Origin: Adiantum capillus-veneris
Lineage: Eukaryota > Streptophyta > Polypodiopsida > Polypodiales > Pteridaceae
Assembly: GCA_014529385.2 (NCBI GenBank)
Contig: CM043944.1
Span: forward strand, 92,851,476 to 92,911,475
DNA length: 60,000 nucleotides
Direction: 5' to 3'
The position numbers and the translations under genes are program-made. Every line of letters begins with the position of its first letter. The stretch's first letter is position 1. Shown in pieces: positions 1 through 10,686 of the stretch. The notes under the pieces are model-generated. The model was given only the letters and a program-made list of their open reading frames with translations. It was not told the DNA's origin and ran no database searches.

Positions 1-960
1 GCAGGAGTTGGATGACCTTGCCAAGTCTACCATCATGCTGACTTTGTCAAAGAATGTGTACTTCAATGTAAACAATGAGAAGACTAGCTATGAGATGTGG
101 AAAAAGTTATGTGACTTTAATGAGAAGCAAAGTGCAACCTCAAAGGTTTATATGAAAAAGTTTGTTGATTTGAAGATGGATGAGGGCACACCCATGTGCA
201 ACTATCTCAATGAGTTCAACACAATTTTTAGTTAACTTTTTGTGTAGGGAGTCAATTCCAATGACTATGTCCAAGCAGTCACGTTGCCAGAAAGTTGGGA
301 TACTTTTTGCACAGCCATAACTAACTCAACACATGCTGATGTTGAGGGCAATTAGCTTACTGAAGAGGTTAACAAGAAGAATCTTGATGCACCTAGGTTG
401 TAGTAGTAATTCTCTCTTTGTTCATGGTAGATCAGAGGAAAATGGCAAGAAAAATTAGAGAGGAAAGCAAATCACGCGGCCGAAAAGAGATTGAGTGCTA
501 TCATTGTCACAGAAAGGGCCACATGAAGAAAGATTGTCAAAAGTGGAAACAAGAAAAAGGTAATGACAAGAAGCAGGAAGAAGGCAAGACTAAAGAAAGG
601 AGTATGAAGATTGAGGAGATTAACCGTGTTTTTGTTGAAGATTCTGATGGAAATATTTATCTCACATATGTCATGGATTCTATATTTTTGGTTGCCATTG
701 AGATGACTATACTTTATAGGATTGGGTTCTTGACTCACGTGCATCTTTTCATGTGAATCCTCATAGGGAGTGGTTCACTACATATGATGCAGCCTTTAGA
801 GGATTTTCCTTGCGTCATAGTTGATGTCGACTATGTGTAGTTAAAGTTTCAGTATGGCTCTTTATTCATGCTCAAGAATGTGATACATGTGCCGAAGCTT
901 ACCAAAAGCTTGACTAGTACATGACAATTGGATGATGTAGGATATCACTGCACATTTTGT
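1..960 (+). pseudogene. Copia element H, part 1: gag, zinc knuckle and protease remnant
   Basis: This is the decayed start of a Ty1/copia polyprotein that enters from beyond the left edge. Residues encoded at 8-235 match the copia gag (UBN2) helix region and resemble the minus-strand gag at 5,230-5,601. A CX2CX4HX4C knuckle (CYHCHRKGHMKKDC) lies at 496-537. Downstream, to about 940, is an aspartic-protease-like stretch in which the usual D-S-G is degraded, followed by wording like LKNVIHVPKLTKSL typical of the end of copia protease. Several in-frame stops (for example near 232, 248 and 400) and frame changes make it non-functional. Gag would package RNA and protease would cut the polyprotein. 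That it is the same element as the integrase at 4.4 kb and the RT at 8 and 40 kb is an inference from strand, order and similar decay. Confidence 0.8.
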
Positions 961-1039
961 TAAGGTGTCTTTGCCGGCTACCACCCGTTGTAAATTTTGG
1001 GCGCCCAAAATCCTCCATTTCCTTTTCACTGTAGTCGAT

Positions 1040-1152
<113 letters not shown>

Positions 1153-1229
1153 CGCTCGTTGTCACTGTGCCTAAACATGTGTTCTTTGAGCATTGTCCGG
1201 ACTTTGTCTAGAATGATTATTTGTTGACA

Positions 1230-1860
1230 CATGGTGGGGGGAGGAGCCATGCAATCAACCAATCAGTACCAAGTAATTCCCAAGCACGACATCTTTTTTA
1301 ATAGCCCTTGACTAATCATAGTCCCACATGCCTTCAAGATCCAAGAATATGTGATTGCATATGGAGAGATGCCCTTGCTTTGCATCTGCTACAAACAACC
1401 TAGATCTTCATGGCCCTACCCCTCTTGGGCATATCCCACAAATAATGCATTTAAATACACATTCTAGATAGGGAGCTCCTCAAGCATAGGTGATTGCATC
1501 TCCCTTGCATCCGGAGGCATGCCCTCGCTTTGCATCTGCTGAAAATAGCCCATAGTTTCCTTGCCCAACTTCTTCGAGACATAGGTCGTAATAAATGCAC
1601 TCCAAGAGAAAACAATCTGGACAGGAAGCTCCTTAAGCACACCACATTTTGCATACATTTCAAAAAAGGAATTCCTAAGTCGGATGTCTTTTTTCAATGG
1701 TCTTTTTCCCACATGCCTTGGGAGATGCAAGCGTTGATTATTGCATCGAGAGAGACACTCTCACTTTGCACCCACTGAAAATAGCTCAAAGCTTCTTGAC
1801 CATGTCCCTCTTGGGAATATCCAGCAATAAATGCATGCATTGGTAAGCCTAAAAGGCATT
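1230..1860 (-). pseudogene. Decayed PPR (pentatricopeptide repeat) gene fragment
   Basis: The minus strand shows several PPR-like modules: [20 protein letters not shown] (about 1,770-1,830), then EMYAKCG and a 'SWSAF' segment with GYFQQMQSEGMPPDA (about 1,520-1,680), then a weaker copy ending in ITYSWILKACGT (about 1,300-1,400). PPR proteins are organelle RNA-binding proteins built from 35-residue helical hairpins. The order of partial repeats, in-frame stops and short length show a broken fragment. The phrase 'ILKACG' and the QMQ-EG-PDA style resemble the large PPR families of ferns and other seed-free plants. It is flanked by a (CT)n tract and by a gypsy fragment, so it was probably carried here by rearrangement or TE capture. 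Confidence 0.72.
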
Positions 1861-4000
1861 ACCAAAAACTTATAATGCCCATATCTAGTCCTAAAGGCTA
1901 TTTTTGCAACATATTCAGCCTTTATTCTAACTTGATGATAACCGGATCATAGGTTGATCTTTGTAAAATAATGGGCTCCCTATAATTGATAAAAAAGATC
2001 CTCCATTCTAGGCATAGGGAACCTATTCTTGATTGTAAGATTATATAGTGCTCTATAGTCGACACAAAGTCGTATAAAACCATCTTTTTTCTTCACCAAT
2101 AAATTGTCGAAACCCATGGAGAATTGTTGGGTTTAATAAAACCTTTTTCAACATAATTTTGCACTTGTTTTTCTACTTGTTGTGCTGGCCTAGTTTATAA
2201 GGTGGTTTACATACAGGCTTTGCATCTTGAACTAAATCAATAGCATGATCTACTTCACCTCTTTCAGAAGGTAAATCCTTTGGTGAATCAATAGAAAACA
2301 TCTTTAAATTCTTCTAGCAAGACTTTCAAATCACTACGGGAAGAAAAGATGAGTAGGAAATTTGTTCTTTCATTTCCACATCAAAGTCCTTACTCACAAG
2401 AAATAGACACACATTAGAATGATTTTTATTTACAAGCTTTTGCAACTCAAGAGAACATATCAAAGGACTATTATGTACATCATGCTCACCTTGTATAACA
2501 AACTTTTTACCCTCTTTTTCAAATTCTAGTGAGTTTGGTTGGTAACTTCGTTTCAAAGAAGGTCCTAGTACCCACAACCATTCCTTTCCCAAAACCAAAT
2601 CCGCACAATCCATATTTATAATTTGGAAGTCAAGCATGTCTTTATACCCTTGTATTTCAACTTCCAAATTGGATACTAGTACTTTATCCTAGGTCTTCTT
2701 GTCTTCACCGTGCATTATGGAGACAACATATTAGTGAGAATTTGGCTGTTGAGAAAGTTTCAATTTCTTGACAAGTGCATTTTCACAAATTTATGTGTGG
2801 CAAAGTCATCAATCATGACCCTAACACTTTTCCCATTTATAAACACATGCATTTTCACAAGTTCTTGATTTCCACATATACTAGTTGATAAACGAAAATG
2901 ATGCTCTTTGTCCTCATGCAGCACTTCTATAAATTTATACTTTTCATTACCATTTATTAGAAGTGTTTGGACCACATGGTTTTGCTTGTCTTTTTTATCC
3001 TTGTTAGGACCTTTACCCTTTTCATCGCCCTTTTTTCCTTTGTTCTTTGGACAATTACATTAAGAATGGTCGGGTGACAAACAAGTGAAGCACAAGTTTT
3101 CTTTTTTAGCCTTTGCAAAGTCCTCTTGGTTCAACTTGTGTCCTATTACCACCCCTTTTTTGAGCAGTGGTTTACTCTCCTTAATAAATGGAAATTTTCT
3201 TTTTCCTCTTAGAAAGAGCCGTGGTACCCCCATATTCATGGATGTGGGCTCATTTTGAGTGGGATTAGAAGCTATCAACGAGTATTATTTTCATAAATTG
3301 GTGCAAACTTAATTGCATCCTCCAAAGTTTTAGGTGCACTTGTTTTTATCTCTTGCTTGAAGTGTCTATCTAATCCTTCTATAAAACCTCTTGTTTTGTG
3401 AAAGTCAATCTATTTCCTAAAGCCGAAGGATTATTTGTTTATACTCTGTAATGTGAGTAAGCAAGGGCCTACCCTGTTGCACAACTTTATCCTAATCCTC
3501 CCAGTTTGTTTCTGGTTCATTTTTAGGGAGAAATTCTTTGACAAAAATGTTCTAAAATTGAGTCCAATCCCCTAAAATATTTCCTAATTCTTTGAGACTC
3601 ATCCACCATTTGTAGGATTTTGGCCCCAATGATAGACTAGCATCAAGTGGTTGATATTCATGTGGGGTGGCTTTTAACCTATGAATGTCTTGCCATTTCT
3701 GTAGGAAGTATAGATAACATCTTTATTTCTATCATTTTCTTCCCCATTAAATTGAGGAGGTTTCATGTCTTTAAGGAAAGGGTTTTCTCTAGGTCTTGAC
3801 AGGGTTTCAAGAGAAGCTATAGCAGCCCTTCTATATACAATTCCACGGTCCCTAGATGTGGAAGGTATATTTGGATCAGATGGCATAAAAATATTTTATC
3901 ATCGACTGCTTTCCATTTTTCATGTACTCGGTCAATTTTGTCATTTTCTCCTTGAGACCATCTAGAGCAGCAAGGAAAGTTTGCAAGTGTAATTCAATAT
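1860..4000 (-). pseudogene. Ty3/gypsy gag-protease-RT fragment
   Basis: Read on the minus strand, this is a gypsy polyprotein in the expected order. Gag lies at about 3,880-3,280. A zinc knuckle (CFTCLSPDHS then a stop then CNC) is near 3,065. The retropepsin region spans 2,975-2,330, with KSVRVMIDDFATHKFV where D-S/T-G-A is expected. The beginning of RT is at about 2,320-1,880, with a VKKKDG-like box and CVDYRAL-like text. Frames change several times and stops interrupt each piece. RNase H and integrase are absent. The protease domain resembles that of the gypsy fragment at 48.6-49.2 kb, so both come from one lineage. No LTR could be fixed with confidence. Confidence 0.8.
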
Positions 4001-4430
4001 TTTATACCCTATGTACTATCATCTCATGCTACTCATGTGATGGCACATCCCATTATCCACCTATGTACTCAATCCATATATATTTTGATCTTGATTGATG
4101 TTAGTCTCAAATTGCTTTGGTTTTGGTCCTTTCCATTATTGCAAGTGTTTACAACAAAAACTCACTTTAAAGCTTTGAAAGACAAGAAAAAAAGCTAAGA
4201 AAGTTATTCTCAAATGTATAAGACTTCCTTGATGATATTTTATTTGGCCATTGTCAAAGGTGGGAATGTATCATATCCTCGTCAATCACCACCGACTATC
4301 TTGATTGATCTCGTCATAACCTCTTGACCATTTCACCTCACTGCTTGCCTTTCTTTCTTTAACACCCTTTATATTGATTGAGTGGGTGGTTGAGTGCACA
4401 GGTAATTACATGGATGAGAATTCCCACTGC
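4000..4430. other. Unassigned AT-rich stretch
   Basis: No coding frame is recognisable between the gypsy gag remnant and the copia integrase remnant. It may contain the leader or a degraded LTR of the minus-strand gypsy fragment, but I found no clear primer-binding site or TG...CA ends. Confidence 0.4.
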
Positions 4431-5229
4431 TAGCATTAGGTGTAGTCGTATTCTGGGTTGGTTGAAGCAGTTACAATGTTTTGGCTATATCCATGTGTTA
4501 AACCATTTCGATTTTAGTTTATGTGAGCATTGTATATATGGGAAATAGACTAGGCTTACCTCATCACCATTAGATAGAAAGTTAGGAAATCCTTTGGATT
4601 TGGTTCATGGTGATCTATGTGGGCATATGCCACACAAGTCTCTAGGGGGGCATTATATTTATTGACTTTCATAGATGGCTCTACTTGCCAGGTGTGGGTC
4701 AAGAAAAAGTCTTTAATGTCTTCCAAGATTTCCTATGGTAGAAAACCAGTCAGGCAAGAAGTTGAAGGCTTTCCACACTGACAATGCGGGAGAGTACATA
4801 TCCACTGAGTTCAAAAAAATTTGTAGCTACACTGTACACACCTTCTCAAAATGGAATTGTTGAGAGCATAAATAGGGCCATTCAGGAGAGGGTAACTTCC
4901 ATGCTATCTATGGAGAATTTACCTCAAGAATTTTGGGGAGAAGTTGTTATAACAATGTTGCATATAATCAATAGGTTGCCTAGTACACCATTGAACTCCA
5001 AGATTCTCCAGGAGATGTGGATAGGCAAGAAGCCCAATTACGATAGATTACATGTGTTTGGGTGTGAGGTATTCTCACATCTGCCTAAAGAGCTTAGAAA
5101 TAAGTTAGATCCCAAGTCACACACATACATCTTCATTGGCTATGGTGCAGAAGGCAAAATGGGCTATCATCTTTGGCATCTGGAATCTTGAAGAGTTATC
5201 CGTAGCTCACAAGTGATCATAAATGAATC
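4430..5229 (+). pseudogene. Copia element H, part 2: pre-integrase and integrase
   Basis: The frame-shifted remnant starts with the GAG-pre-integrase zinc region (CEHCIYGKQTR near 4,530) and continues into the rve integrase core. The three acidic catalytic positions can be traced: the Asp in TFIDGS (about 4,665), the Asp in HTDNAGEY (about 4,780) and the Glu in SQNGIVES (about 4,860). The following 135-codon frame (4,784-5,191) ends in the typical GCEVF...KLDPKSHTYIFIGYG region. The text continues past a stop at 5,189 as RVIRSSQVIINES, which is normal copia wording, up to about 5,229. There the minus-strand copia insertion begins. Integrase would join the cDNA to the genome; this copy is dead. 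Confidence 0.85.
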
Positions 5230-5601
5230 AAAGGCGTGTGAAAGAGGTTGAGTATTGCAAAGTGAGTCAACAAGCTTCTTAAGCCAGTATACCTGTGAAG
5301 CTGCACTCTGCTTCTCATAAAGATCACTCAGCTTTAACCATGCTTGATAAGCCGACATTTCGTCTGCTACATTGAAGTAAACGCTTTCTGCCAAAGTCAA
5401 CATAATGGTAGAAAGTGCCAATTCATCCATTTCGCTCCATTCATCTTCGTCCATATCTTCTGGTTTTATCCCCTTGAGCTTTATAGGTTTTATCTGCTTC
5501 TTTTGTACCAACACGTGCCAAATCTGCTGCTTCCACAATGGGAAATTGGTTCCATCCAGCTTCTTGATATTGTAAAGAGCACTGTCCTGTGATCCAGCCA
5601 T
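5230..5601 (-). pseudogene. Minus-strand copia gag, 3'-truncated
   Basis: The frame starts with ATG at 5,601 (MAGSQDSALYNIKKLDGTNF) and shows the copia gag hallmark G-T-N-F-x-x-W near residue 18-23, followed by the UBN2 helices up to about codon 110. The frame then runs into sequence that probably belongs to host element H, so the gag is cut off and no zinc knuckle, pol or 3' LTR is present. Upstream are a leader, a primer-binding site and an LTR in the matching orientation. It resembles the gag at 8-235, so H and this insertion are related families. The exact breakpoint lies between about 5,229 and 5,275. Confidence 0.75.
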
Positions 5602-6684
5602 AGCTATGCTTCACAGTGGTTTACTTTCTTGGGAAAAATTCGACAGAGTTTCCCCTGTAAACTGACCTCTGAACCAATATCAACCTGTCAAATGAACCAA
5701 GAAAGCTTCAGATTCTGCATAAATTTCGGCAGAGTCTCCTTTGTAAAATGGCTCTGGTGTACTAAAAAACAGACCAAAAAACAGCTCAAAAAACACTGTC
5801 TCTCTGACACTGTAAGTTGTGGGTAAACCTGTCCTGCACCTGTACTGTCTCTGACTGTCCTGTCACTGTCCTGTAAGCATAGACTGCGACATTGCCTCAA
5901 CGGCAGTAAAGCAAAGATGCAATCCCAACTGTCTAACTCACAGTCAATACATCCTAGCTGCCTATCTAAGGGTGCTCGAGGGATCGCTCCAAGACCTGTA
6001 TCACCGAAAGGATCTCAACATTCGAGAATCCCCCAGCTCAATAAAACCTCACTCGACCCTCAACAAAGGCTGCAGTAAATCTGACAGTACATAGACTTCC
6101 CACAAAGTCATACATCCACAAATTTCCCACTATATGCTGTAACCGCTGCGGCGGTTGTTTGCTGCGTGACTCACAGCCAGCAAACCCTCAACAAACATAC
6201 ATCATCTCTGACAATACATCCCGTGTGGAAGTACCTGCAATGTCAGGATGAAATCTGGAATATCAAGCAGCAAACACAAGCTACCTAATGAACTAGTGGA
6301 TGTCGCCTACAGTCTGTGTGTAGATGCGCCCGTGTCGTATGTGACACGCCTCCAAGAACTGTGAGCCGTCCTTCGATGTGTAGACAGCCACAAATCAACA
6401 CTCTGGGAGTGTCGATATCCTCAGCACCTGCAGTCGTAGGCCGAAAACCCCAAATTTGCAGAGTTGGATCTGCACCCGCCGAGACCACGTAGTTGAAAAT
6501 GGCCTGCGCAGACCTTTGTCGAAGCCGAACGGTGGCCGAGATGACCTCAGAATGAAATTCTGACAACACCAAGTCCTTCGAGCTCCCCCACAAGATTTGG
6601 GGCCGTGTCTTCGCCTATCGAATTTCACTCCAATCTGAGTTGGTGACTCTAGCCTCCTGCAGTGCTGCCCCGAGCCTCGATCTA
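5602..6684 (-). other. Untranslated leader of the minus-strand copia element
   Basis: About 1.1 kb separates the gag ATG from the primer-binding site. It shows no convincing coding frame and is interpreted as the 5' leader, by position only. Confidence 0.5.
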
Positions 6685-6698
6685 AGCTCTGATACCAG
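6685..6698 (-). promoter_or_regulatory. Primer-binding site (initiator Met tRNA)
   Basis: The minus strand reads CTGGTATCAGAGCT, matching the 3' end of plant initiator methionine tRNA used to prime minus-strand cDNA. It lies one base from the LTR, as expected in plant copia elements. Confidence 0.85.
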
Positions 6699-6699
6699 T

Positions 6700-6891
6700 T
6701 GAAGGAGTACGAGTGGAAGTGCGACGCGAGAGAGAGTGCGAGAAGAAGAGCACGACGATATGGTGAACTCGCTCTACTATAATGTGTAGAGCATAGTGAG
6801 TTCTTATTAGGTTTTTACAAAAGAATATGTGTACATACCTGGCGGCCCGCCCACTTACCTGGGCGACCACATTGGGCTTTATACCCCAACA
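6700..6891 (-). mobile_element. LTR, 192 bp, minus-strand copia (copy 1)
   Basis: The plus strand reads TGAAGGAG... through ...ATACCCCAACA, giving TG/CA ends. It is bordered by the primer-binding site. A second LTR of the same family lies at 7,726-7,916 and shares the GGGCTTTAYCCCAACA end. In the minus direction this is the 5' LTR for the gag at 5,601. Confidence 0.8.
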
Positions 6892-7710
6892 AAGAATACC
6901 ATCCGCCGAAAAGCACACATCATGTGCATCCACATGGCAATATAAACGAGCATCAAGCATGTACCAAATGTGTAGCAAATGAGCATCCAAATCAGCTGAA
7001 AATTCAGCTCACAATCATGCCAGAAATGCTTGCAAAACTCTCTGCAAATTTGCGCACCACACTTTCTGAAATCAGCTCAATCGTATAAGTCAATGCACAT
7101 AACCTGTGATGAAGCCACTCTCAAACCTGAGAGTCCACAAGAATGCATACATCCATGAAGTGTTCTCAAGGTATGCGCATAAATGTGTTAAAAATATCAA
7201 CCCACACTCTCTTCACTGAGAGAAAAACATCAATGCACAAAACAAGAGAATGACAAAACTCAATCGAGCTCTCCGAATGTAGCAAATCACCACAATAGGC
7301 ATACATAATCTTCAACTTTTTGAATACCCTGCAGCCTGTCAACCCATATCTTCCAAACCGTTCAGAATTTGTAGATACTTCCTTCTGCAAAGTTGTAGAC
7401 CATGCAAAAATAGTTGGGAATAGAGGGAATGGACCTGAAATGTGTTGTTTATATAGGTCGAAACAGATCTATAAAAATCTACACCTTTGTACCCTAGACG
7501 TGCAAGCAGTCTGAGTGACATATCTCAAAATTGGTCAAGATTTTGAGAAAACTTTCTTCTACAAAGTTGAAGAAGACTAAAAACCGGCTAGGAACCACGT
7601 TAATTAGCTTGAATGAAGACGTTTTGGTAGGTCAAAATAGGTTTTCAAAAACGTGTTGCTTCTCTGCCTGCCTCCCCGCTACTGAGCTCCAATGGTGCTC
7701 CCAATCCCTG
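6892..7710. other. Non-coding stretch between two related LTRs
   Basis: About 0.8 kb without a credible coding frame. It starts at the end of one LTR and ends at a degenerate primer-binding site. It is probably leader sequence of an older copy of the same family into which the copy with the 6,700 LTR inserted or recombined. Confidence 0.45.
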
Positions 7711-7724
7711 AGCCCTAATACCAG
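7711..7724 (-). promoter_or_regulatory. Degenerate primer-binding site
   Basis: The minus strand reads CTGGTATTAGGGCT, a mutated form of the initiator Met tRNA site at 6,685-6,698, and lies directly inside the LTR at 7,726. Confidence 0.65.
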
Positions 7725-7725
7725 T

Positions 7726-7916
7726 TGAAGTGCGCGAGCGAGAGCGTGTGTGAGTGTGTGCAGCAATGGATAAGAGAGGAGAAGAGGAGACCTTGTGTTT
7801 GCAGGGGCTAAACTCACTCTCTACATGTGAGCCCCCTTATTTTATTATGTACATAATGAATAAGTATAGTGGGCGGGCACCTGGCCTAACCGGCCACATG
7901 GGGCTTTACCCCAACA
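7726..7916 (-). mobile_element. LTR, 191 bp, minus-strand copia (copy 2)
   Basis: This LTR runs TGAAGTGC... through ...TTTACCCCAACA on the plus strand. It is of the same family as the LTR at 6,700-6,891 but clearly diverged. Copia element H resumes directly to its right at 7,917, so this LTR is the right border of the insertion into H. Confidence 0.8.
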
Positions 7917-8200
7917 ATCTACACATGTCTCTCATGCCCCTGAGCATTTGTAGCCAGGGTTAAACTATTTGTTGGTCAGTGAATGTGGAGAGCCTACCTA
8001 CTACCAAGAGGCTATTGAGATGGAAGATAGCGTGATATGGAAGCAAGCAATGCAATCTGAGTACTTGGGAACTCACATAGTTGCAAGAGGACAAACAGGC
8101 CTTGCCTTGCAAATGGGTGTATAAGAAGTACACGACAAAAGCTCTCGAGTCTAAGGCTAGATTGGTTGCAAAGGGTTTCAAGCAAAAGAAAGATGTGGAT
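7917..8200 (+). pseudogene. Copia element H, part 3: start of RT
   Basis: After a degraded linker, the frame contains the start of a copia RT: LPCKWVYKKYTTKALESKAR then LVAKGFKQKKDVD (8,100-8,199). This is the fingers part with the conserved KWVYK and K-A-R-L-V-A-K-G wording. The reading stops abruptly at 8,200, where the LTR of element E1 starts. The continuation of the same RT is found at 39,995. Deleting the intervening sequence and one copy of the short target repeat puts both halves in one frame. The linker contains stops, so H was dead or has decayed. Confidence 0.8.
8196..8200 (+). repeat. Left target-site duplication of E1 (TGGAT)
   Basis: Five bases before the left E1 LTR read TGGAT. 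Five bases after the right LTR (39,991-39,995) read TGGAA. Four of five match, as expected for an old LTR-element insertion. Confidence 0.6.
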
Positions 8201-8609
8201 TATTATGGATATGGGATCTGTACATTTATTACTCAAGCGCTCATTAGGAGTTATGGTCATTTATGCCGTTTCGCTAATGTGTATTCATTTCTGAGCATTG
8301 AAGAATCTATAAATGAAATACGTGCAAGAGAGAAATGCTCACTCTTGCACGGGGGGAGATTGCACCCAGCATCATCTTATTCTTCTCTCCTCTCCTCTCT
8401 TCTCTCTCGTGGTGCCGGCATAGCACTCCGCTCTAGGAGGTGTGCCTGCACATGCTCTCATTCTCTATCCCACTCCTTGTCTCCCTCTATTCGTGTATAG
8501 CTTGGATTATGTGCTTGTGCGAGTTGTCAGGTATGTAGATTCATTCGTTTATGGATTGTAGCATGTTATTTTCGTATTTTGCAGGGACACCACACATCTG
8601 TTTGCAATA
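8201..8609 (+). mobile_element. E1 5' LTR, 409 bp
   Basis: This segment matches 39,583-39,990 along its whole length with scattered substitutions. It starts TATTATGG (TGTTATG in the right copy) and ends TTTGCAATA (GTTGCAACA in the right copy), so both termini derive from TGTT...AACA. A primer-binding site follows after one base. It interrupts the RT of element H. Short frames inside it are not coding. Confidence 0.85.
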
Positions 8610-8610
8610 G

Positions 8611-8622
8611 TGGTATCAGAGC
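8611..8622 (+). promoter_or_regulatory. E1 primer-binding site
   Basis: TGGTATCAGAGC lies one base after the LTR and matches the initiator Met tRNA 3' end. It sets E1 on the plus strand. Confidence 0.88.
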
Positions 8623-8841
8623 TGAGGCTATGCTCCAAAGATTGCAGATTTGGATAACCAAAAGCTAAGTGCTCTTGTTTTCTTCTGGTCTTAAAAATTT
8701 ATAATTCCTTGTCCTTGTTTTATATTATCTTTTCCATGCAACTCTGTCGTTAATCCTTCATTAATTTGTAATTAGTGAAAGATATCTGAATAAGATAGTA
8801 TAAATGACAATTTTATACTATGAGCAAAGTTTACATAGTAT

Positions 8842-8844
<3 letters not shown>

Positions 8845-8880
<36 letters not shown>
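8845..8880. repeat. (CA)n followed by (TA)n
   Basis: A short ACAC tract of about 30 bp runs directly into TATATATA. Confidence 0.9.
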
Positions 8881-8885
<5 letters not shown>

Positions 8886-8987
8886 TAATAAACACGATAA
8901 ATATCATCATATGATCTGTATAGTAGACGAAGATGAATAGTAATAGGAGAAGAATTGGAGGTGCTCTGTCATAGGAAGGATATTTTT

Positions 8988-9047
8988 GATGAGGTTTGAA
9001 CTTGAGACCTGCTCCTCAAGCGGGAGATGCAATCACCATTCCACACA
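8988..9047 (-). repeat. tRNA-like SINE fragment
   Basis: On the minus strand there is an A-box-like start (GGAATGGTGATTGC, plus-strand 9,029-9,047) and a B-box-like segment (GGTCTCAAGTTCAAACCTC, plus-strand 8,991-9,009), spaced as in a tRNA, with CTTGAGGAGCAGG between them. It resembles the SINE-like repeats near 51.4-51.8 kb in the CTTGA...CAGGTCT...AGTTC part. It is not a valid tRNA gene because the stems do not close well. Confidence 0.5.
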
Positions 9048-10221
9048 TAATTGTTGCGAAGTAGAAGCCGAGGCGATCACATAAAATGTCGTGGGACAAC
9101 CCAGGAGTCAATAAACATAGATGTACCACTACAGAAGTGTCGAAGGGTGGCTGGCTCACACCAAGCAGTGTCGTATAAGAAAATAAGTGACGTGACCAAT
9201 TATTCAATAGCAGAGGAAAGAACCCCATAGAAAAACAACCTTTTATTTTAGCTGGGCAAGGCAGACCCTTGAAATCGGGCAAGAAGACCTGAGAGTTGTC
9301 AACCCCTGAGCGGGCCACTTTGCATCCGCCTCTGCTGCCTCTACCCACGCAACTCTGCATGAGACCCGCAATTTTTTATTTTCTTTTATTTTTGGCTAGC
9401 ATGCAATGGTCACAGTTGCGTCGTCTTTTTTTTGATGTGCCGCTGCCTCTCTCTGGACGGCCAGTTGTGCTGACCAAGAGCCCTCATCGCTTACGTGCGG
9501 CAGTCAATCTCTCTCTCTCTCTCTCTCTCTCCACTTCATCAGTCTGCATGCAGCTGAAGCCGCCAGAACACCAATCAAACCAAGCCAATTTGTGGCCAAT
9601 GACACTCTTTTACTGAGTTGCATGCAACCCACCAACTCTCTCTCTTTTTCTCCCTAACTCCAGCCACCATCCACCCTAGTCTTTCTCTTATACCACTTTT
9701 GTTTTTCTCCCTCGACTCCAACTTGACAACCACTGTACTTGTCTGCCACTCTCTCTGTCCAACCATCACTGGTTTTGTGACTCTCCCTCGTTGCTCCTGG
9801 CACCCTCGCGAGTACACACACACACACACGTACACACTCCCTCTCGTTCCAGGACCAACCAACCAACCACCAGCATGCCTGACACATCCCACCGTCAACT
9901 CTCTCCCCCTCTTTCTCTATGCATGCTAACACTCTCTCTCTCTCTCTCTCTCTAGTTGGCAGCCACACCACCGGCTACACACACTCCTCTTTGACGACCA
10001 CTGGAAAATATGTACCTCTCTCCATCTTTTGCGTGTAACATTCCATCTAATAGAGGTCCATCTATAATCAGCTGGTCATGCACAAGCCTGGGGAAAGACC
10101 AAAGTCGGCCCAATTGAAAGCAAAATATGTATCCTCAAAGCCCGAGGATGCCCGACAACTGTTGGCGGCTGAGAAACTGTCACAGCGGTTTCTGAAGAGC
10201 TTTGTCCTCCTCAGTAAGTAG

Positions 10222-10223
<2 letters not shown>

Positions 10224-10253
<30 letters not shown>
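10224..10253. repeat. Poly-G tract, 30 bp
   Basis: This is an uninterrupted run of about 30 G. It can form G-quadruplexes and is a likely assembly or sequencing weak point. Confidence 0.95.
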
Positions 10254-10256
<3 letters not shown>

Positions 10257-10377
10257 CACAGTTGTGGGGGTGGCAGAGGTAGTAGATGAGGGGGAGAGAG
10301 AGAAAGAGAGAGAGAGTGTGATGGGGTTCATCATAGAACAACTTGGATCAACCAGTCAATCCCAACTACGAGCAGAG

Positions 10378-10513
10378 AATTTGCACGCTGACTTGCAGGC
10401 CAAGCTATTTCGACAACAGCGTTTATCTCAACATCTGCAAAGAATCAATTTGCAATATGGCAAAGCTTAGGTTTGAAAGCGTGAATTACACTATGCAAGA
10501 ACTTATACAAGAA

Positions 10514-10600
<87 letters not shown>
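10378..10600 (+). repeat. Left flanking duplication of the retroelement array
   Basis: The segment begins AATTTGCACGCTGACTTGC and ends in (CT)n then (CA)n. It reappears at 30,898-31,083 on the other side of the array, with about 10 percent differences including a small deletion. The (CT)n part is 10,517-10,569 and the (CA)n part 10,570-10,600. It is interpreted as an unusually long target-site duplication; a pre-existing repeat is the alternative. Confidence 0.75.
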
Positions 10601-10605
<5 letters not shown>

Positions 10606-10686
10606 TACGTGAGGTCTTTCAACTGACTCATCTCTTAAATTTGACAAAAAGAAGCCTGGCTGATAAGTATTTTGGGATCCCTTCAT

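Larger units (their letters stand above)
8623..10377 (+). other. E1 internal region, 5' part: non-coding
   Basis: No recognisable gag or pol frame is present. The stretch holds a (CA)n tract (8,845-8,875), a SINE-like repeat (8,988-9,047), pyrimidine-rich runs with short (CT)n tracts near 9,510 and 9,930, and a poly-G run (10,224-10,253). E1 therefore looks like a non-autonomous element, or its coding part has been lost. Confidence 0.6.

Noticed and set aside
1860-4000. Endogenous pararetrovirus (caulimovirus) sequence
   Set aside because: Domain order and wording fit Ty3/gypsy, and no movement or coat protein was seen.
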